The translations under genes and the position numbers were made by a program. This document shows positions 40,843-54,298 of a stretch of DNA of 64,000 nt, in pieces. The first letter of the stretch is position 1; each line of letters begins with the position of its first letter. This DNA is from Varroa destructor (taxonomy: Eukaryota > Arthropoda > Arachnida > Mesostigmata > Varroidae), in the NCBI RefSeq assembly GCF_002443255.2, contig NW_019211458.1, forward strand, positions 26,254,485 to 26,318,484. The letters run 5' to 3'. Under the pieces are notes generated by a model. That model was not told where the DNA came from and did not search any database. It was given only the letters and a program-made list of their open reading frames with translations.

Positions 40843-42876
40843 GTACAGCTTCTGCAGCCCATTTGGGTTTCGAATAGTTTTTTGAAGGGCTGCAGCAGGA
40901 CGGCCGCAATCGGAGCAGAGAAATCATTCGTCGGAAAGACTAACCGTCGAATCGTCAAATGAACCAACGAAGTGCTGAAGCAGTGAAGCAATGGACACAG
41001 AAACCGAAAACCCCAATCAGTGCCATTCCTATCTAGCAACGAGAAAAGTCTTTCTCCGTTAGCCATTTTATACTGTTTAAGCTAAGTACGAGGTTTCGCA
41101 GAGAAGAGAATCTGGCAATGATTCGGGGGGTTGGGGGAATCCCCGGTGGAAGGATCTCGTTAGGCAGCTGTTGAATATCAGCTGCATGCTGTTCACACTA
41201 CCACAGACACGACGACGTTCCCAGACAGACAAGGTTGGCAGAGACAAAGCCGGAGTTTGAACTGTAGTCCAGGGACAGGCACTAACGACATCACTATCAC
41301 CACCATGCGCTAACCAACCACGACTGCGAGCAACCTCCTATAACAGTCTGCAATATGCCCTACCTTCCAAACTCTCAGATGCTGCCCTATGTCCCCCCTA
41401 GTTTTTGTCCTTTGAATTACCAAGCGTGGCTTCCGCTACTGCAGGCATGGCGTGGCGCTCCAACTGTTGGTGTCACTACCACTGCCATCATAATGATTGC
41501 TACTGTGGTGGTGCTATCAGATGGCACAGGGCACTTCGGCTTATGGGAGCTCGTCAATCTGCTAACCGGTGCCAGCCAGTTGTTGGCGCCATAGCAGCTC
41601 CACCGCCACCACTATACGAACTCTTTTATCGCTTCTCTCAGTCGTACCCTTCCATGAATTCCCTGAATGGCTTCGTTTGGTGGTCTGTCGGTCGGTTTTA
41701 CTTAGCTTGAACGAGGCAAAGGCAAGTCCACGAAGGGAGCAACCTGTTAGCCGTAGCTTCACCTATGTTCGCCTCCTACATTCCGTGGTATTGTCGCATT
41801 TGCTAGTCGACAGGTGCGGCGTTGCTAAAAGTCATAGCGTTGGTAGTGCAACGGTAAGTGATGCGGTAATCGCGGGGGCGGCTACCGCGTTTCTTACGTC
41901 ATGACGGTCCTTCGGGGGAAAGACCAAAGCACGCCGCATGGAAAGGGAGTGGGTGACTCTGTATAAATGGGTCGGATAGGCTTCCTTACTGCCATCCGTT
42001 TTGGGTCGACGGGAAAATGGACCCTGATCTAACAGGTGGCAGAGCCATGGTCGAGTGAGTAGAGTCGGCTAGCAAACGCGGGCGGGTAATGGCGGACAGC
42101 CAGGCGGCAAGCCGGCCCACGAGCGGCAGGCAACTCGACGGAACCCTGCTCTGTGACCCCTAAGTGTACAGGGTATAGTGGTAGTGGTAGGAGGCGCTGC
42201 ATACAGCTGGGGTATAGGGGAATGACTACAGTTGTAGTAGCAGCAGCAGCTAAACAGGGTAACGAGCTGAGACCCCGGTTGGTTGGTCCGACGAACGGGC
42301 GCCGCCATCACCACCGCCACGACTGGCGGGGGTAGTCGAGCGTGCGCGAACGCGCCAAAAACACAAGAGGAAGAGAAGGAAGAATAGAAGACTAAGAAGA
42401 CAATTGAATTTGCAAGCAGACTGTACAAGCGGCTGTCGCACAGGCACACGAACTTAGATGGACTCACACTTACAAACAGGCACACGGCTATCTGTATGTA
42501 GGTGCGCATAGTAACAAATACATCAAGAGGCGCACATTCAAACTGCGTGTATTAGACATCAGGCACAGACATATTCAGTTCATTCGACTACTTTTTAAGG
42601 TGGCTTTCGCTGCATATAATAGGATCAAGAACTTTGTTGCTGACTGAAGCCAAAAACTCTTAGGTTATGGAATGAATACATAGTTTCGGTATTAATTTGC
42701 TGAATATACTTACACTTTAGAACTATATATTGTACACAGAAATGTAGTACTCAATCGATGCGGAATTTAAAGTATAGAGGACATGTTGCGTTGGGCAGTA
42801 AGGTCGACTCTTTAGGAACTTTACTAAGTGCGGATTCCGTTTTAGACGCGATGGCAAATCTTAAAACTAAAACAGG

Positions 42877-43140
42877 CTAATGGATAGCGCGCAGATGTAC
42901 ACTATAATATCTAATAAACGGCAACAGATAAGCAACAGCACGGTTCATGGAATACATGGCCTGTTTCAAATCGTTGAGCTCAGCGGTAGATAGTTCAGAA
43001 ATATCCACCCATTGTAATACATTCTTCTCCCTCCATATGCTGTACGTAGATCGCTGCTCATCTCCAAACGTGTTCAGCCGACCAGCGAAATGCCTGCAAT
43101 CGTTTCTTAATTTCACATATCCCCAACTTGAACCAGCCCT
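42877..43140 (-). CDS. Unrecognised open frame, coding-like
   Basis: An open frame of about 88 codons on the minus strand ends at 42,877. Its peptide has balanced, protein-like composition, with GRLNTFGDEQRSTYSIWREK, then VLQWVDISELSTAELNDLKQ and a helical-looking end (AMYSMNRAVAYLLPFIRYY). No poly-residue or repeat bias is seen, unlike most frames in the surrounding GC-rich DNA. The overlapping plus-strand frame is rich in Ser, Leu and Pro and looks like the shadow. No ATG lies near the upstream end (first candidate GTG at 43,116), and an AG within GATTGCAG could act as a splice acceptor. I cannot assign a family; a decayed TE or a lone exon are both possible. Confidence 0.2.
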   Translation of the reverse strand, partial: RAGSSWGYVKLRNDCRHFAGRLNTFGDEQRSTYSIWREKNVLQWVDISELSTAELNDLKQAMYSMNRAVAYLLPFIRYYSVHLRAIH

Positions 43141-46100
43141 TTTACTCTACCTCGCTCTCCTGTTAAAAAATTACCCGCCACAGTACATACACCGCTGCGT
43201 CCAACTTCCAAGGCCACTACACCCACAATTTCCCCGGATTCACACACATCTGCACATCGACGCATCGTTTTGCGTCTTGTTTGCTTTCGTTGCCTCTGTT
43301 AGCAGATCCTATGCGACGGTCTCGGGTACGAAAGGCTGGCGAATCTCAGAAGAAATAATCACGAGCCGGTGGTAGTGTTCTATAAACAAAACGAGCGTCT
43401 CAATTCGGGGCATCCCCTTCTCTTTCTTCTTCTACTTAGAATGACGCGCGGGGCGCCGTCAGACGCTATTTCCTGTCAGCAGCTCGCCCGTCTTTGTCGT
43501 CGACAATGGTTCGCTCGTTTATTCGTTCATTGGCCGCTCGTTCAAGTCGCTAGACTCTCTAGAAACGAAGCGATTCTCTCCGCAAAGAAGACTAGAGTCT
43601 TCGTCATGATTGTGAGCGTAGCGAACTGCAGCTATAACTGCTTAGCAGCAATGTGCTCCATCCTCTGCTTCCAAGATTCATGGCCATCTTGGCGCCGATG
43701 GCTTTCCAACGCTACCGGCACCGCTGCTACTAAAAGAAAACCACGCAGGGGTAGGAACAATTCTCTAAGGGAGCTCTGGAGATCAGGTCGGCCTGAACGG
43801 GCTCCCATTGGATACGTAGCGGCTGGCAGATGAAGGCGAACACCAGTGAACGGCTGCTTTTCGTTTAGCGGCAAATCGTCGCCCCCGCACCCCAACGCGT
43901 TCGCCCAACTCATCGCATTGGGACTGGCCGCTTTAAACAGTTTGAGCCGTTCGCAGCTGAGTTTGCGCATTCAGTTGCAAACAGACAGACAGGGAAGGAT
44001 GCAAAGCGTAACAGCAGGCTATCCCCTTGATTTTTGTTCTCTCACCCATTTTTCCGCTGCCCTAGAAGACGACGTAAACGAAGAAGAAGAAGAGTCTAGC
44101 TTTGATCAGAGACCCCAATTTCTCCGTTGTTCCTTTGCCATTTTCCCTTATGTGTTTGTTCCTGTTTGCCTTTTCACCCTCTCCCTCTTTTTCGTGCGTA
44201 TGTTCTCTACCCCGACAATTCGCCAGCCATCACTTTTCACTCACCGCCACCCAGTTGTATCTTCTATCGCGCGTCTCGTTGCCCGGCCTCGCGCCGCCAC
44301 TTTTGTTCCCAATCCTGACAAATGTGCCGTTGTGTGTTTTATCGCATTAAGTCGATCGTGTTAAAATCGTGTTATGTGTCGGGGTATTCGTGTGAGAGCG
44401 CTGTGCTTAAGTTTACTTTTTGGCTTTATTGCCAGCTGGTCGGCCGACTGCTTGTCGGTCGGGCGCCTCTGCTTGGTTGTCCGCCAGCTAGCGGACAACA
44501 ACGCCGAGAATGAGTGAATTCCTCTTATTTTAGCGGGGAAACGAAGAAAGGAGGAGAAAAAACAGAAATATAGATGGGGAAACAATGCAGTGACTTCGAC
44601 ACCGTAAGCGGAAGGATAGGCGGAGGTCGCCGTATAAGCGGCGCGGTGAACACTAAGAGCTAGCAGGCGTGAGCGTTTCCACCGATGAGACCTAGGAATC
44701 AGCAAAAAGGCTCTATCGTTCACCCTTTACAGGCTAACACGTATACACATATACGTACTCATGGGAGGGTATAGAAACGCACCCAGCCACCAATCCGTTA
44801 AACCATGTGTAGCCATAACGTACGCAATGAAAAAAATAAGGCCGCAATTAGAAAAGGGACTTTCAACTAAACGACCGCACATTGTTTGTTATTCTGGTCA
44901 TCCCTCTTAGATGTACGGGGCCGGAACATGAAAAGTTCACACGAACACCTTCAATCTAGTTGCAGTTATAGCATTACAGCATCACAGATACCGAAGTTTT
45001 ACATTAGTTTTTCGCCATTGTCCAATCTATAGAAATATTGATTAGACGGATCGCTTTGTAGCATCAAATAACATAAACTTGTGTATGTTGAGCAGTCTGC
45101 ACGTGTATGCGCTTAGTGGTTCACAGGCAACGGTAAAAAATGCGACGGATTGGTATGAACAAAGGAAGGCTTGCCTATAATAACTCCTGCACACCTAGAT
45201 TTTCGACTTTAGATTTCGCTAATACTGCTATTATTATATTTACCTGAGATCGTAGCCCACCTCAACCTTCGTGTATATATATTGTATTAATAATAACTAT
45301 GTCGACATGAGCTTAAACCGGCACAACCTGCATTACTCGTACTATGAATGTCCTATTGGAACTCGATGTGTAAGTATTAGTCTCTTACTCTGTACTGAAA
45401 GCAGAAGAGCAAAGGGAAAAAACGACGATAGTTTAACCAACCAGCAGCAGCGGTAGTGGCACTATTCAGTTTTCAGGGTCCATTTAGGGATCGTGTTGGG
45501 AATGTGATTGGGGGAGGTGCGACCAGGACAAGAAGCGGAGTTTGCCTAGCAAGCAGCAGGCTGCATGCCCGCCTTTGATACACCGCCGCCAACTCCACCC
45601 TGTGTTGAACTACGGCACAGGTTAGCTGGCCTAGGCAGGCGCGGAGAAAACACGGTAGTACTGCTGGTCGTGCTGCCGCCGGATGGTGGCTGTTGGGGAC
45701 GAAGGTGCATAGCGAATCCAGGAGAAGGAAGCCTCTTTTTGGGACCGGCAACGACAAACTACTATTGCACCGTCGCTAGCGGTGAGATGGCAGCCTGCTG
45801 GTCGGCTTTGCCCCTTGCCGTCCCGTCTTCTCTCCTTTGTGGAGGCGGTTCCTCTCCCCCTTCCCCGGCTTTAAAATCACCACTAACAGCAGCAGCAGTA
45901 GGAGGCAAGCTTGCCACGCCTTCTCGACAACAGTAGCAGTAATGGCGGCACTACGGAGAAGACCGCTTTACTGCACGAACGTCCGTGCTGCCTCGTGCTC
46001 GGAAGGGGCAAGGCCAGGAGCAAAGCCGTCTGCCTCTTTCGTTGGGTTTGGTGTGCATGCAAGAAAGTATGTACTAAAAGAGAGTATGTGAGCGTATACG

Positions 46101-49100
46101 AATTTGCTGGCGTGTCTGTACGTTCATGTATGTGTCCGCATGCATGTTGCCCTAGAGTAGATCAGGATCCTCTAAGCGAAGAGGCAGTATCACCACCATC
46201 ACTAAACACGCACTGTACGCGGCGTGAGGCAAGAGCAACTTGACGTTTGACAAAAACAACCGCAACACCAAAGATAGACTGATATGCAGGTAGGTTGGAC
46301 CTTCAACTTGGTCAGTTCTTCCTGGCCGTTTTTCTTGCCCAGTTATGAAGAGGTGGGTGGAACCAGCTGGGTCTTTTTCGTCCCTTTTGAACACAAAGAA
46401 ATACCGCAAACCTGGCAGAGCCTTAGGAAGGGGTTTACTCTGCCATCGATCTTCGCGTAGTGCTCGTTCTAACAGAAAAAGCATGCTCACGTTTTGATGC
46501 TAAGCAAAACGCCTAAAATGTGACTGTTGCCATGAAGTTGTGCTCGTTTGCTTTCTCGATAAGAAACTACTTTTACTCACGAACAGACCGACCTTTGTTT
46601 ATCTCTAGCTGGTGTTTTATTGGTTAGGGGAGCCAGAACGTCATAGGCTACCAGTCCATTTGTGCCGATCACGTTTATAAAATGCTGTCGTTGCGGAAAA
46701 AACAGCAGCATTAACTACAACTACAAAATCGACAGCAACAAACAACAGGTGTAGCAAAATGGATTGCTCGACGCTCGTTAACAGAGTGTAGACCGCGCTT
46801 TGCACAGTCGTACAAGATCATCAGTAATAAAAGTCCTTAGACCGGCTTGACTGACGTATGTTCTTCTTTTTTGTTAAACACTTAGTCGATTAATCATAGA
46901 TGGTGACTATGCTAGAGATGTCCAAACCAAGATTGGCGACATATCTATATAATATCAAGCATATGAGAGCTTTTAAGGAGCGTGTCGATACGCGTGTTCA
47001 GCCTCCTCGACGGCCTTGACGATGACGGCTAATGTTAAACTATAGCAGTAGCAGCGGCGCTTGTTGTAGGCTGCTGTCTTCTAACTGCCATAGACGCTGC
47101 CTCGGCCTCACCCGATTTGAAGGTTCCGCCGGTCCGTTCCGTCTTGCCAATCAACCTGAAATGCCCCCTGCTTGGCTACCTGCAGCGAGTGGCCGCGGAA
47201 ACTGACTCGATGGCTTGTAACGTTCATCTTGGTTGTTCATTTCAAGCCGACAGCTTTGCCATCACTACCACACCAACCACTATTGCTGCTAGTAGTGCCG
47301 ACGGGATCTTGTGGCTCTAATTCGGAGTTATTGCCTCAGTTTGGCCGGCATCATGAATAGATTTATCTTCATTACAACCAGCTCGCTCTCCAATTCTGAC
47401 ATCCCCCTGTCTATATACTATGTCGGCCTATAGGCTTTTCCTTTCGACCTCAACCTTTAACTTAACTCAACAGATACATTCACTGCATTGATTCGTACGT
47501 GCACGAACCGCATGAAGAAAAACAGCGTTCACGAAACCTGGCTCTTCAGCCGCTGCGGTTACACTAGCGAATTTGCTTTCCTTCCGTGCAAACCGAATGA
47601 AGCCGAATTTTTGAAGGGGGTTAAACTGCACATAAGGGCAATGAGTCTTTAAGGGTTTGGCGTGAAGAACAGGTTGGTTGAAGAGGAAACTGAGAACCAG
47701 GACTCGTATGTGTTTCGTTGTTACCCCCCCCCTCCCTTCTCTTACTCGCGACTTGGAATCAGCGATGGCAAACACCACGTGCATGCCAATGTGGGGTTAT
47801 GAGCAGGCGGGTGATTGTACCATAGAATGTCAAAGCGTTTTGTCTGTCTGCGGCCTTAATGGTAGACTGTACTCATTCCTATATTTCTGGTACTAATGCT
47901 CCCGATATTGGTACCCAGTTAGCAACTGATGCGCAGATTTCCTGTGACTAAGGACTATTCATTAGTTATCATGCTAAGAAAGAATCAATCAGTGCAAATT
48001 GATTCGGGCTTCAGCTAGAGTGAAGCAAAAGTCACAGGATACAGAAACAGACGGTACTGGTCAATACTACAAGTGGCGTATCTACAGACGCAGCTATCTC
48101 TGCCTATAAAAATGACGCATTATCGTTTGGTCTTGCTCACGCGGCAGGTGACATAAGTTAGGTTGCTTTGAAGTCTGGGCATTTGACAGCTAACCAGAAT
48201 GGAGCAGTTCGATTTTTCCTTCGATGTTTTTTAGTTTTTTATACCCCGTTTGAATATTTTACAAAGCCTATGCTTATTTAATAATTGTATTTTTATAAGC
48301 ATACATAACTAACGATTCCATAAAACAGCGACGAGGCGGATAGATGTGAATTTCTGCCGACAAGTCTGATAGGCTTACACGTCTGCCGTGCGCTGTGCGA
48401 AAATCAAGGGCAAAATATGGCAACGGAGCTACGGAGAAAAAGAGAACCAGAGTTAAAAAGAGTAGAACCCTTATGCAGTCACTTACCTTCCTTGCAGCGA
48501 TAGGAACAATAGTTTTAACGACGTCGAGGTAACCCGATGAAACACTCCGTTGGTTGGAAGCTTTTCACTCTCGCAGAGAACGAAAATCTAATCAGCTGCT
48601 CATCATCATGGCTACGTATGTACGCTAGACAGCTGCATGACCTTTGTATTTGAAGGGACACGATCGGTTGAGCATTCGAGCCACCGCCAATCCGATCTAA
48701 CGCACTTCGGCTTATTTTCGAAGCTCGGGCTGCCCAACTCTAGCGCAAATCAACGATACAAACGCACAGATACTTTTATTACTACTATTAGCAGACGATG
48801 CATACACATGTTGATGATAACATCGACGACATTTGCAACAACAACAATTAGCATCACGACAAATGACTGACATTCGACTTATTCTACATGCGAAGCGTTC
48901 GGAGGTTGTTGTCAATGGCGAGTTATCATTGTCGTTAACGTCGTTGTCCCCCAAGGTTTGTCATCGCAATGGCCTTAAACAGTAATCGCGCGCACTCTCG
49001 ATATACGAACAATTGTATAAAGTACATGAATAGAGCACGCCAAACGCAAAGTACGCCACGAGCAAGAACACCGAGTACGAACTGAGGCTAGACCTGGGCA

Positions 49101-49738
49101 CATCGATAGGGACAAGGTTTTGTCGTGCTGGCCGCAATGCAACCGGCAGAGTTGCAGCGAAATGAGGCCGGATGGGCCGTAAACGATATGGCACAGTGAG
49201 AAAGGGTCTCGAGAAGGAAGGCAGAGGCAAGACCACACTGGTGGTTGGGGGAGCGAAAGGTCACCCTCAGGCTTCATAGCCAGCAGTGGCCTGCTGTCCG
49301 GCTCCTGCCTGAATCGCTGTCTGCTTGCGTGCTGCTAAGCTTGGCAAGCTGACCGCCGCAGTATATTACCACACAGTACACCAGCACTACCACCACGGCA
49401 CGCAGGCACTCAGACAGCAGCACTATATTCGAAGAGGAGAAGGAGGAGGGTTACACGGCCTGCGTTATTCGTGCGTCAGCTAGCGAGAACAGCTAAGCAG
49501 GCAGGACGATAGACGGGAAGGCCCGTATCGACGTTCGTGTGGGAACGGCCGTGCTCTTTGTGGCGATTGCCAATCACGACGATCCGGCGCCTATTCAGGC
49601 GCCTGTCCGACTCGATGGTTAGCCTCCACTCATTGGTCCGCCGCTTGCTTGGAAACCACAAACTACCAGTTAGTTTACTAGTATTAATATCAGCATAGAC
49701 GTCCAACCGAAGCAATCTATTCATCTCTAACGCAATAG
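43141..49738. other. GC-richer non-coding DNA
   Basis: Frames at 43,369-43,833, 43,846-44,364 and 45,565-45,936 are Ser/Leu/Pro/Arg-rich and look like non-coding GC-rich sequence. The minus frame 46,490-46,152 begins with a more protein-like stretch (LPGLRYFFVFKRDEKDPAGS) but then loses that character. AT-rich patches lie at 44.8-45.4 and 47.9-48.5 kb. Confidence 0.45.
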
Positions 49739-50347
49739 TTCAATGTACTATACATACTAAACTTGTTCATTACGCGTAACTTGCTAGTGAGCGCGATTTG
49801 TGCTGATGGCATCAGCGGTAACGGTAAAAATAATATGGGTTCATCAAATTTAAATATGTGGCCTATTATCGCAGTTAGCCGGTTATATCACTGCCAGGTT
49901 ATATTGTTATCGTTCGCAACAGAAGAGCGAATCTGGCATTTATACGGTATAGGGGGCGGTATGGTGTCCTTACATTTTGCGGCCATTCAAACCAAGTCAG
50001 GAAACCTGGCCACTGTACAAGATCTGTTTGCGTCGCATGTGTTAACTAGTAGTTTCGACATGGGCTACGACGAGTTGCCGCTTGAAAGGACAAGGACAGT
50101 CTTAATTCGACAGTTTGCTAATGAGCTCAGCACGGACTTCGCTGCTACAACTATAGGTGCCACTCGATTATTTCTTGTTCAAGAGCGTGTTATGCCCGAC
50201 AAGCGGCAAGCGAAGAGGTTGATCCCTCTTAGTTGCGAAACAACTCCAGTCAAAGGTACTTTCCTAGACAAGTCAGTGAGCCAAGAGTACTGGACGATTG
50301 CTAAAGGGTCACAAATCAAAGAACACAGGTCCAACACAACATCCTAG
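49739..50347 (+). pseudogene. Ty3/Gypsy reverse transcriptase-RNase H fragment
   Basis: This is the longest open frame in the window, 203 codons from the preceding stop (194 from a TTG at 49,763). Its residues, numbered from 49,763, follow the order of a Ty3/Gypsy polyprotein: ADGIS.N.K near 14-22 (the GH.VS..GI..D..K segment after the polymerase active site), AVSRL near 37-41, LLSFA near 48-52, then HFAAIQT..NLATVQDLFASHVL (71-94) and FDMGYDELPL (98-107), matching the F.W...Q..AF..LK..L...VL segment. RNase H then begins with STDFA...IGAT (123-134), RLIPLS (152-157) and EYWTIAKG (175-182), comparable to TDAS..GIGA, RPIA..S and EKE.LAI. The putative catalytic Asp125 and Glu175 are retained. 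About 13 extra residues sit between ELPL and the STD motif. The polymerase core, protease and gag are absent upstream, so this is a truncated copy. The assignment rests on motif order read by eye. Confidence 0.62.
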
Positions 50348-50565
50348 GCAGGCCTACGGAACTAGCCTGCGTGGTGCTGCACTCAACACAGTGCTCAGAG
50401 GCAACCGCATAGCAGGCTTTCGCGTGTGTACACCAGCTACACGCTGCAGGCTAAGAGCAGAACGAATGCTACTAAAGTTGACTTTCTCGGAAACAAGGGT
50501 GATGGAGCCGCAAGGGTTAGACCAGGAGGACTAGGCTCCCCCAATAGTAGAAATTGAAAGCCGGC
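50298..50565 (+). pseudogene. Possible frameshifted continuation of Gypsy RNase H
   Basis: The frame that overlaps the end of the Gypsy fragment (shifted by one base) runs to 50,534. It contains VLRGNRIAGFRV followed by PATRCRLRAERMLLKLTF. That resembles the end of a retrotransposon RNase H, where a short loop precedes A.RLQRW...L..Y. A third frame over about 50,507-50,560 reads RVRPGGLGSPNSR, reminiscent of the Y.PG..N..AD.LSR tail. Each match is short and loose. The correct order and spacing after the better-supported upstream fragment are the main reason to list it. A frame at 50,579-50,761 could be further element sequence, but I could not identify integrase zinc-finger or DDE residues in it. 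Confidence 0.3.
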
Positions 50566-53500
50566 TTGAACGTTAACGATGGCTGGACCGCTGCCCATGG
50601 TAGGTCGCTGGCTTACGCTCGAATCCAATGGATTTAGTGAGGCGAAGGCCAATGGGAGGCATTCTAAGACTCAACAATTATTTGTGCTGTACTCACCACT
50701 ACGGGCATACCCATATTGCTCCATTGCTGAGCGAATGCCGACCCATTCAAGCTGGCTGTAGTGCAGTGCGTGCGACTCGGTAAGGCTTCAGCGAGGTCTT
50801 AGAGTCCGTGTATCTGTATGTTAGTTTGTCTGCCACCCATGGTTGTTGTCTTTGTTAGTCGTCCGTTTGGTAGAGACTATACTGGTCGTCCACTGATACG
50901 TATAATCGCAAAACTGGTAACTCACTAACCCTGCAGGCCCTGCCCGCGTCCGTTGCTCGTCTGTATAGGGTCGGATCGGACCCTCAAACGGCAGTTAGCT
51001 AATTTTGGTCGACGGTCGCGATGAGTCCTTTCATCACGCGATAACACAAACTTTTAAAGCCGCCCTTCGCCCTTCAGTCAAGGCGGCCTTCGGTTGGCCT
51101 AGCTGGCCTACACTAGCTGGCCCGTCAGTCGTAAGCTGTCCACAAGAGGAGCAAGGAATCCCAATCAACCCAGCCGCCGATTGAGGGGTAGACTGCAGCA
51201 CCGCCATTCGGATGCGAAGCAGTTCGCTGACCGCGCACTGGCGGCAAATGCAGAGGCGCTGGAGTTTAGGATGAACAAGACGAGGCCGATAAGTTTCGTC
51301 CCGCTACTACCGACTGTCGCTCACCGGCACACAGCCCGCTATAGCCAACCCGTAATTTAAAGAATCGGATGAGACTACTAGAACGGCCTGCGGCGCAAGC
51401 AGCCGTACCAACGGTAGGACAATGCTGAGCCAGCAACCAGCTGACGTGGCGTGGTAGCCTGACAAGTTGCACTCAGCTACACACCCTCTTTTCACGATGA
51501 CGGTCCTCCAAGCGGACGACGGATTGCGATAGGTCGCAGGACAAATCCTTCACTAACGCTATAGAATTGCCGCTTGGCCTGACGTCGCGTCATAGAATAG
51601 TGCAGTCCTAAAGAAAAGTATTAGAGAAAGCTAGGAATTCTAAGGCAGGGGGCCATGGGAGGAAGTTGTGCAAGATGGCCGATGGAAACAAGACAAAGTA
51701 CAATGAACCTGGTGAACGCTTACGTGATTAGACGTAATATTAGATCGAAAAGCAAAAAACATAGGTTCAACACAAGAGCTGCCAACCAAAGCTGATCTAA
51801 TTAAGATTAATGCTCGATTATCCGTTCTTTTAAGTTGGCGTTACGCAGCTTAGCATTGATTACGGTTTTTCTTGGCAAAACTAGAAAGACTGGTAGAGAA
51901 ACACTAGAAAAACTTGAAGAAAAGTAGTACAGCATTTCTTAGACAATTTGTCCAAAAATTTTACCCGATATAGGCCTGCTTTATCTATAAATGTATTTCT
52001 CATTGGTATTTTAAAAATCAACATTAGCTTTGATCATGCACATGCGCGTGCTATCTCATCCTTTCATTTCGCTTTTCCATTAAATTACTACTATCAGCAC
52101 GAACATACGCGGCGAGCAGGGGCATGTATGTTGCGAAGCCCTTCAGGACAGAATAATAGCTTGCGTCGACGCTGCATACAAGCGACTTTATTCGATGTAC
52201 CTGAACTTTCAAAAAGCTAAAATTAGCCCTCGAAGTATCTAAAACCTGAAAGCTATGGAGGGGTACAAAGAAGGCTGTGGCAAACGGTACAAAAGATTTT
52301 ACTCTCCTGTGAGTAAGCATGTGCGTTCCCACAGTAACTACTAGAACTCAAAGCGCAATTTATTTGCCCATCAATAATAGAAGATACGCGTTGTAGCGGT
52401 CACGGTGCGTTTTATGAGGTAGAGTCTCGTTGCGTAGTCGAAATGCTCCAGGGCTTCCTTTGATTCTTATAAACCGGTCCTATAATCACATGTGCACTTT
52501 CTCGAATAAATTGTCCAATATAACGTCTGCACTGTTAAAAGTCAAATATGTACGGGGGAGTGGAGCGACAAAAACAGCCACACTATTGGGAGGAAACGTA
52601 ATTTCAGTCTCAAAAGAACAAAGTGTAACAGCTAATCTAAGTTAGGGCAAAGCGAACGTAGCCATCTGCCACAAGAGTAAGAGGCACTGTGACATTTATG
52701 ACCGACTAGGTCAATCTGTTCTCTCAATTAGAGTCAATTCTTAGTTTCGCCTTATAATGCACTATTTGAAAACAGATATATTTGCTTTTAGATGCATTTA
52801 CATCCCTGTTAATTTTAATCTTCATTGGGTAAGTTTTGTAAATGAATAATTTTCAGTGGTACGCGGGCAAATTCAAAGCCCTAATGCCATAAGTTCAGCT
52901 TGATGATGCGTATCGCTAAATTCGTTACCATGCTTAGACACCTTAGCAGGCTCTGTCACGCACGCACAAGAAATGTAAGTAGATTGAAAGTACTAACAAA
53001 ACGGTCATTGCATCATCTCACAAAATGGTATCATTGCAGAATGGTCAGCACATTAAGATTGTCACTGCTAACGAATAAGTAACTGTTAATCTACTTAGCG
53101 CTTATCTACTGCAAAACTAAACTGCAAGTTCCTTTTTGTTCTGGCCAACTTCCTCCAGGAAGTAGAGATGTGTCTGTTCTTCCTCATTTATATAAAACGT
53201 ACAGAACGAAACACATTGCAGAGTAGAGTTAACTATGTATAGTGACTGATAGTAAATGTCACAAAAATTATCAACGGTGTTAAAAATATGACATCACATA
53301 GAGCCATCCCAGAGTATTGGCTTACACAGGAACATTTGAATAAAATGAAAATCCGACCAGGTGCTAAATTGTTATTAAACACGAAAAGGAACGAAGAGAT
53401 TGTCCTTCTCCAATTTCTTCTCGATTCGTTTCTCCTTTAGCAAGTGATTACTGTTGTGTATTAAGTACACAAAGACGACAACACAACAACGGTATAAATA

Positions 53501-53584
53501 ATTACAGTAACAACAATAACTACTGCATGAACAACAGCAGCAACGCAGGCCATATGCAAAAGGGCAAACTGACGTTTAATTGTG

Positions 53585-53599
53585 CTCTCTCTCTCTCTC
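53585..53599 (+). repeat. (CT)n microsatellite
   Basis: Fifteen bases of CT dinucleotide at the AT-rich to GC-rich change near 53.6 kb. Confidence 0.9.
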
Positions 53600-54278
53600 G
53601 CTACATTCTCTCCCTATGCAAGGCAGACTGAATCATCAAAACGGCTGAATATAGCTGCTCCATCTGCTGGCTGGTTGAGCATTTGCTACAATGGCCCTAG
53701 AGGCGGTCGGACGCGCAGCAGTTCCGTGGAATAGAAGGGCAGACAGGTCGTCCTCTCCCGCGACCGCTTTGGCCTGGCGCTCCGACGAACAGCGAGACAG
53801 TTCAACGGATACACACAGCGGACAGTGTATAAGGAGGCACGGAGGGCCGAAGAGTCGGGGTTTGAAGGAAGAAGCGACTGCGGATGGCGGCCTGCTCGAG
53901 CACATCAAGTGGCGCTCGTCAAGGCGGCCGTGGTGCTCCGGTCCGCTCCGCTAGTCTGCTTGTCTGTTCGCAGTGACCGATTCCGGCGTTGATCTGCCGC
54001 ACTGGCTGTCTAGCCTGCTTCGTTGCTGTTGAAGGAGCCCCTTTTCAGCCCCTCCGTCTTTTCTTTCCCACAGGAGTGGGTTATAAAAGAGCGGCAGAAC
54101 GCTGGACAATTGGAGATGTTTAGGTTGAGGCTAGGTGGACAGGAAAGTTAGAGGTTGTTATCCCAAAGGCTAGTGTGCCCGCGGCCCAGCCCACTCTTGG
54201 TTGACAGATCTGTGGGTCGGCCGCACACCACTGTTGCCTGGAGATGCAGTTACAGTGGTACGTAGCTTGCAGACAGGG

Positions 54279-54298
54279 AGGCAGGCAGGTAGGCAGGC
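54279..54298 (+). repeat. (AGGC)n short tandem repeat
   Basis: Five imperfect copies of a four-base unit with one substitution, inside GC-rich DNA. Confidence 0.8.

Larger units (their letters stand above)
33215..42870. other. Non-coding DNA, becoming GC-richer at 34.2 kb
   Basis: From 34.2 kb onward there is a long GC-richer block with CAG/GTAG/GCC texture. Frames such as 34,271-34,777 minus, 35,126-35,500 minus and 36,800-37,162 plus are long mainly because stop codons are rarer in this composition. An AT-rich gap lies at 35.8-36.5 kb. No gene was recognised. Confidence 0.5.

Noticed and set aside
43369..44364. Two long plus-strand frames (154 and 172 codons) as a possible gene
   Set aside because: Composition is low-information, the frames overlap equally long frames, and no domain was recognised. 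It may be untranslated or regulatory sequence, but nothing shows it.
46152..46490. Minus-strand frame with a protein-like N-terminal part
   Set aside because: The second half turns Leu/Val-rich and low-information, and no family or splice structure supports it.
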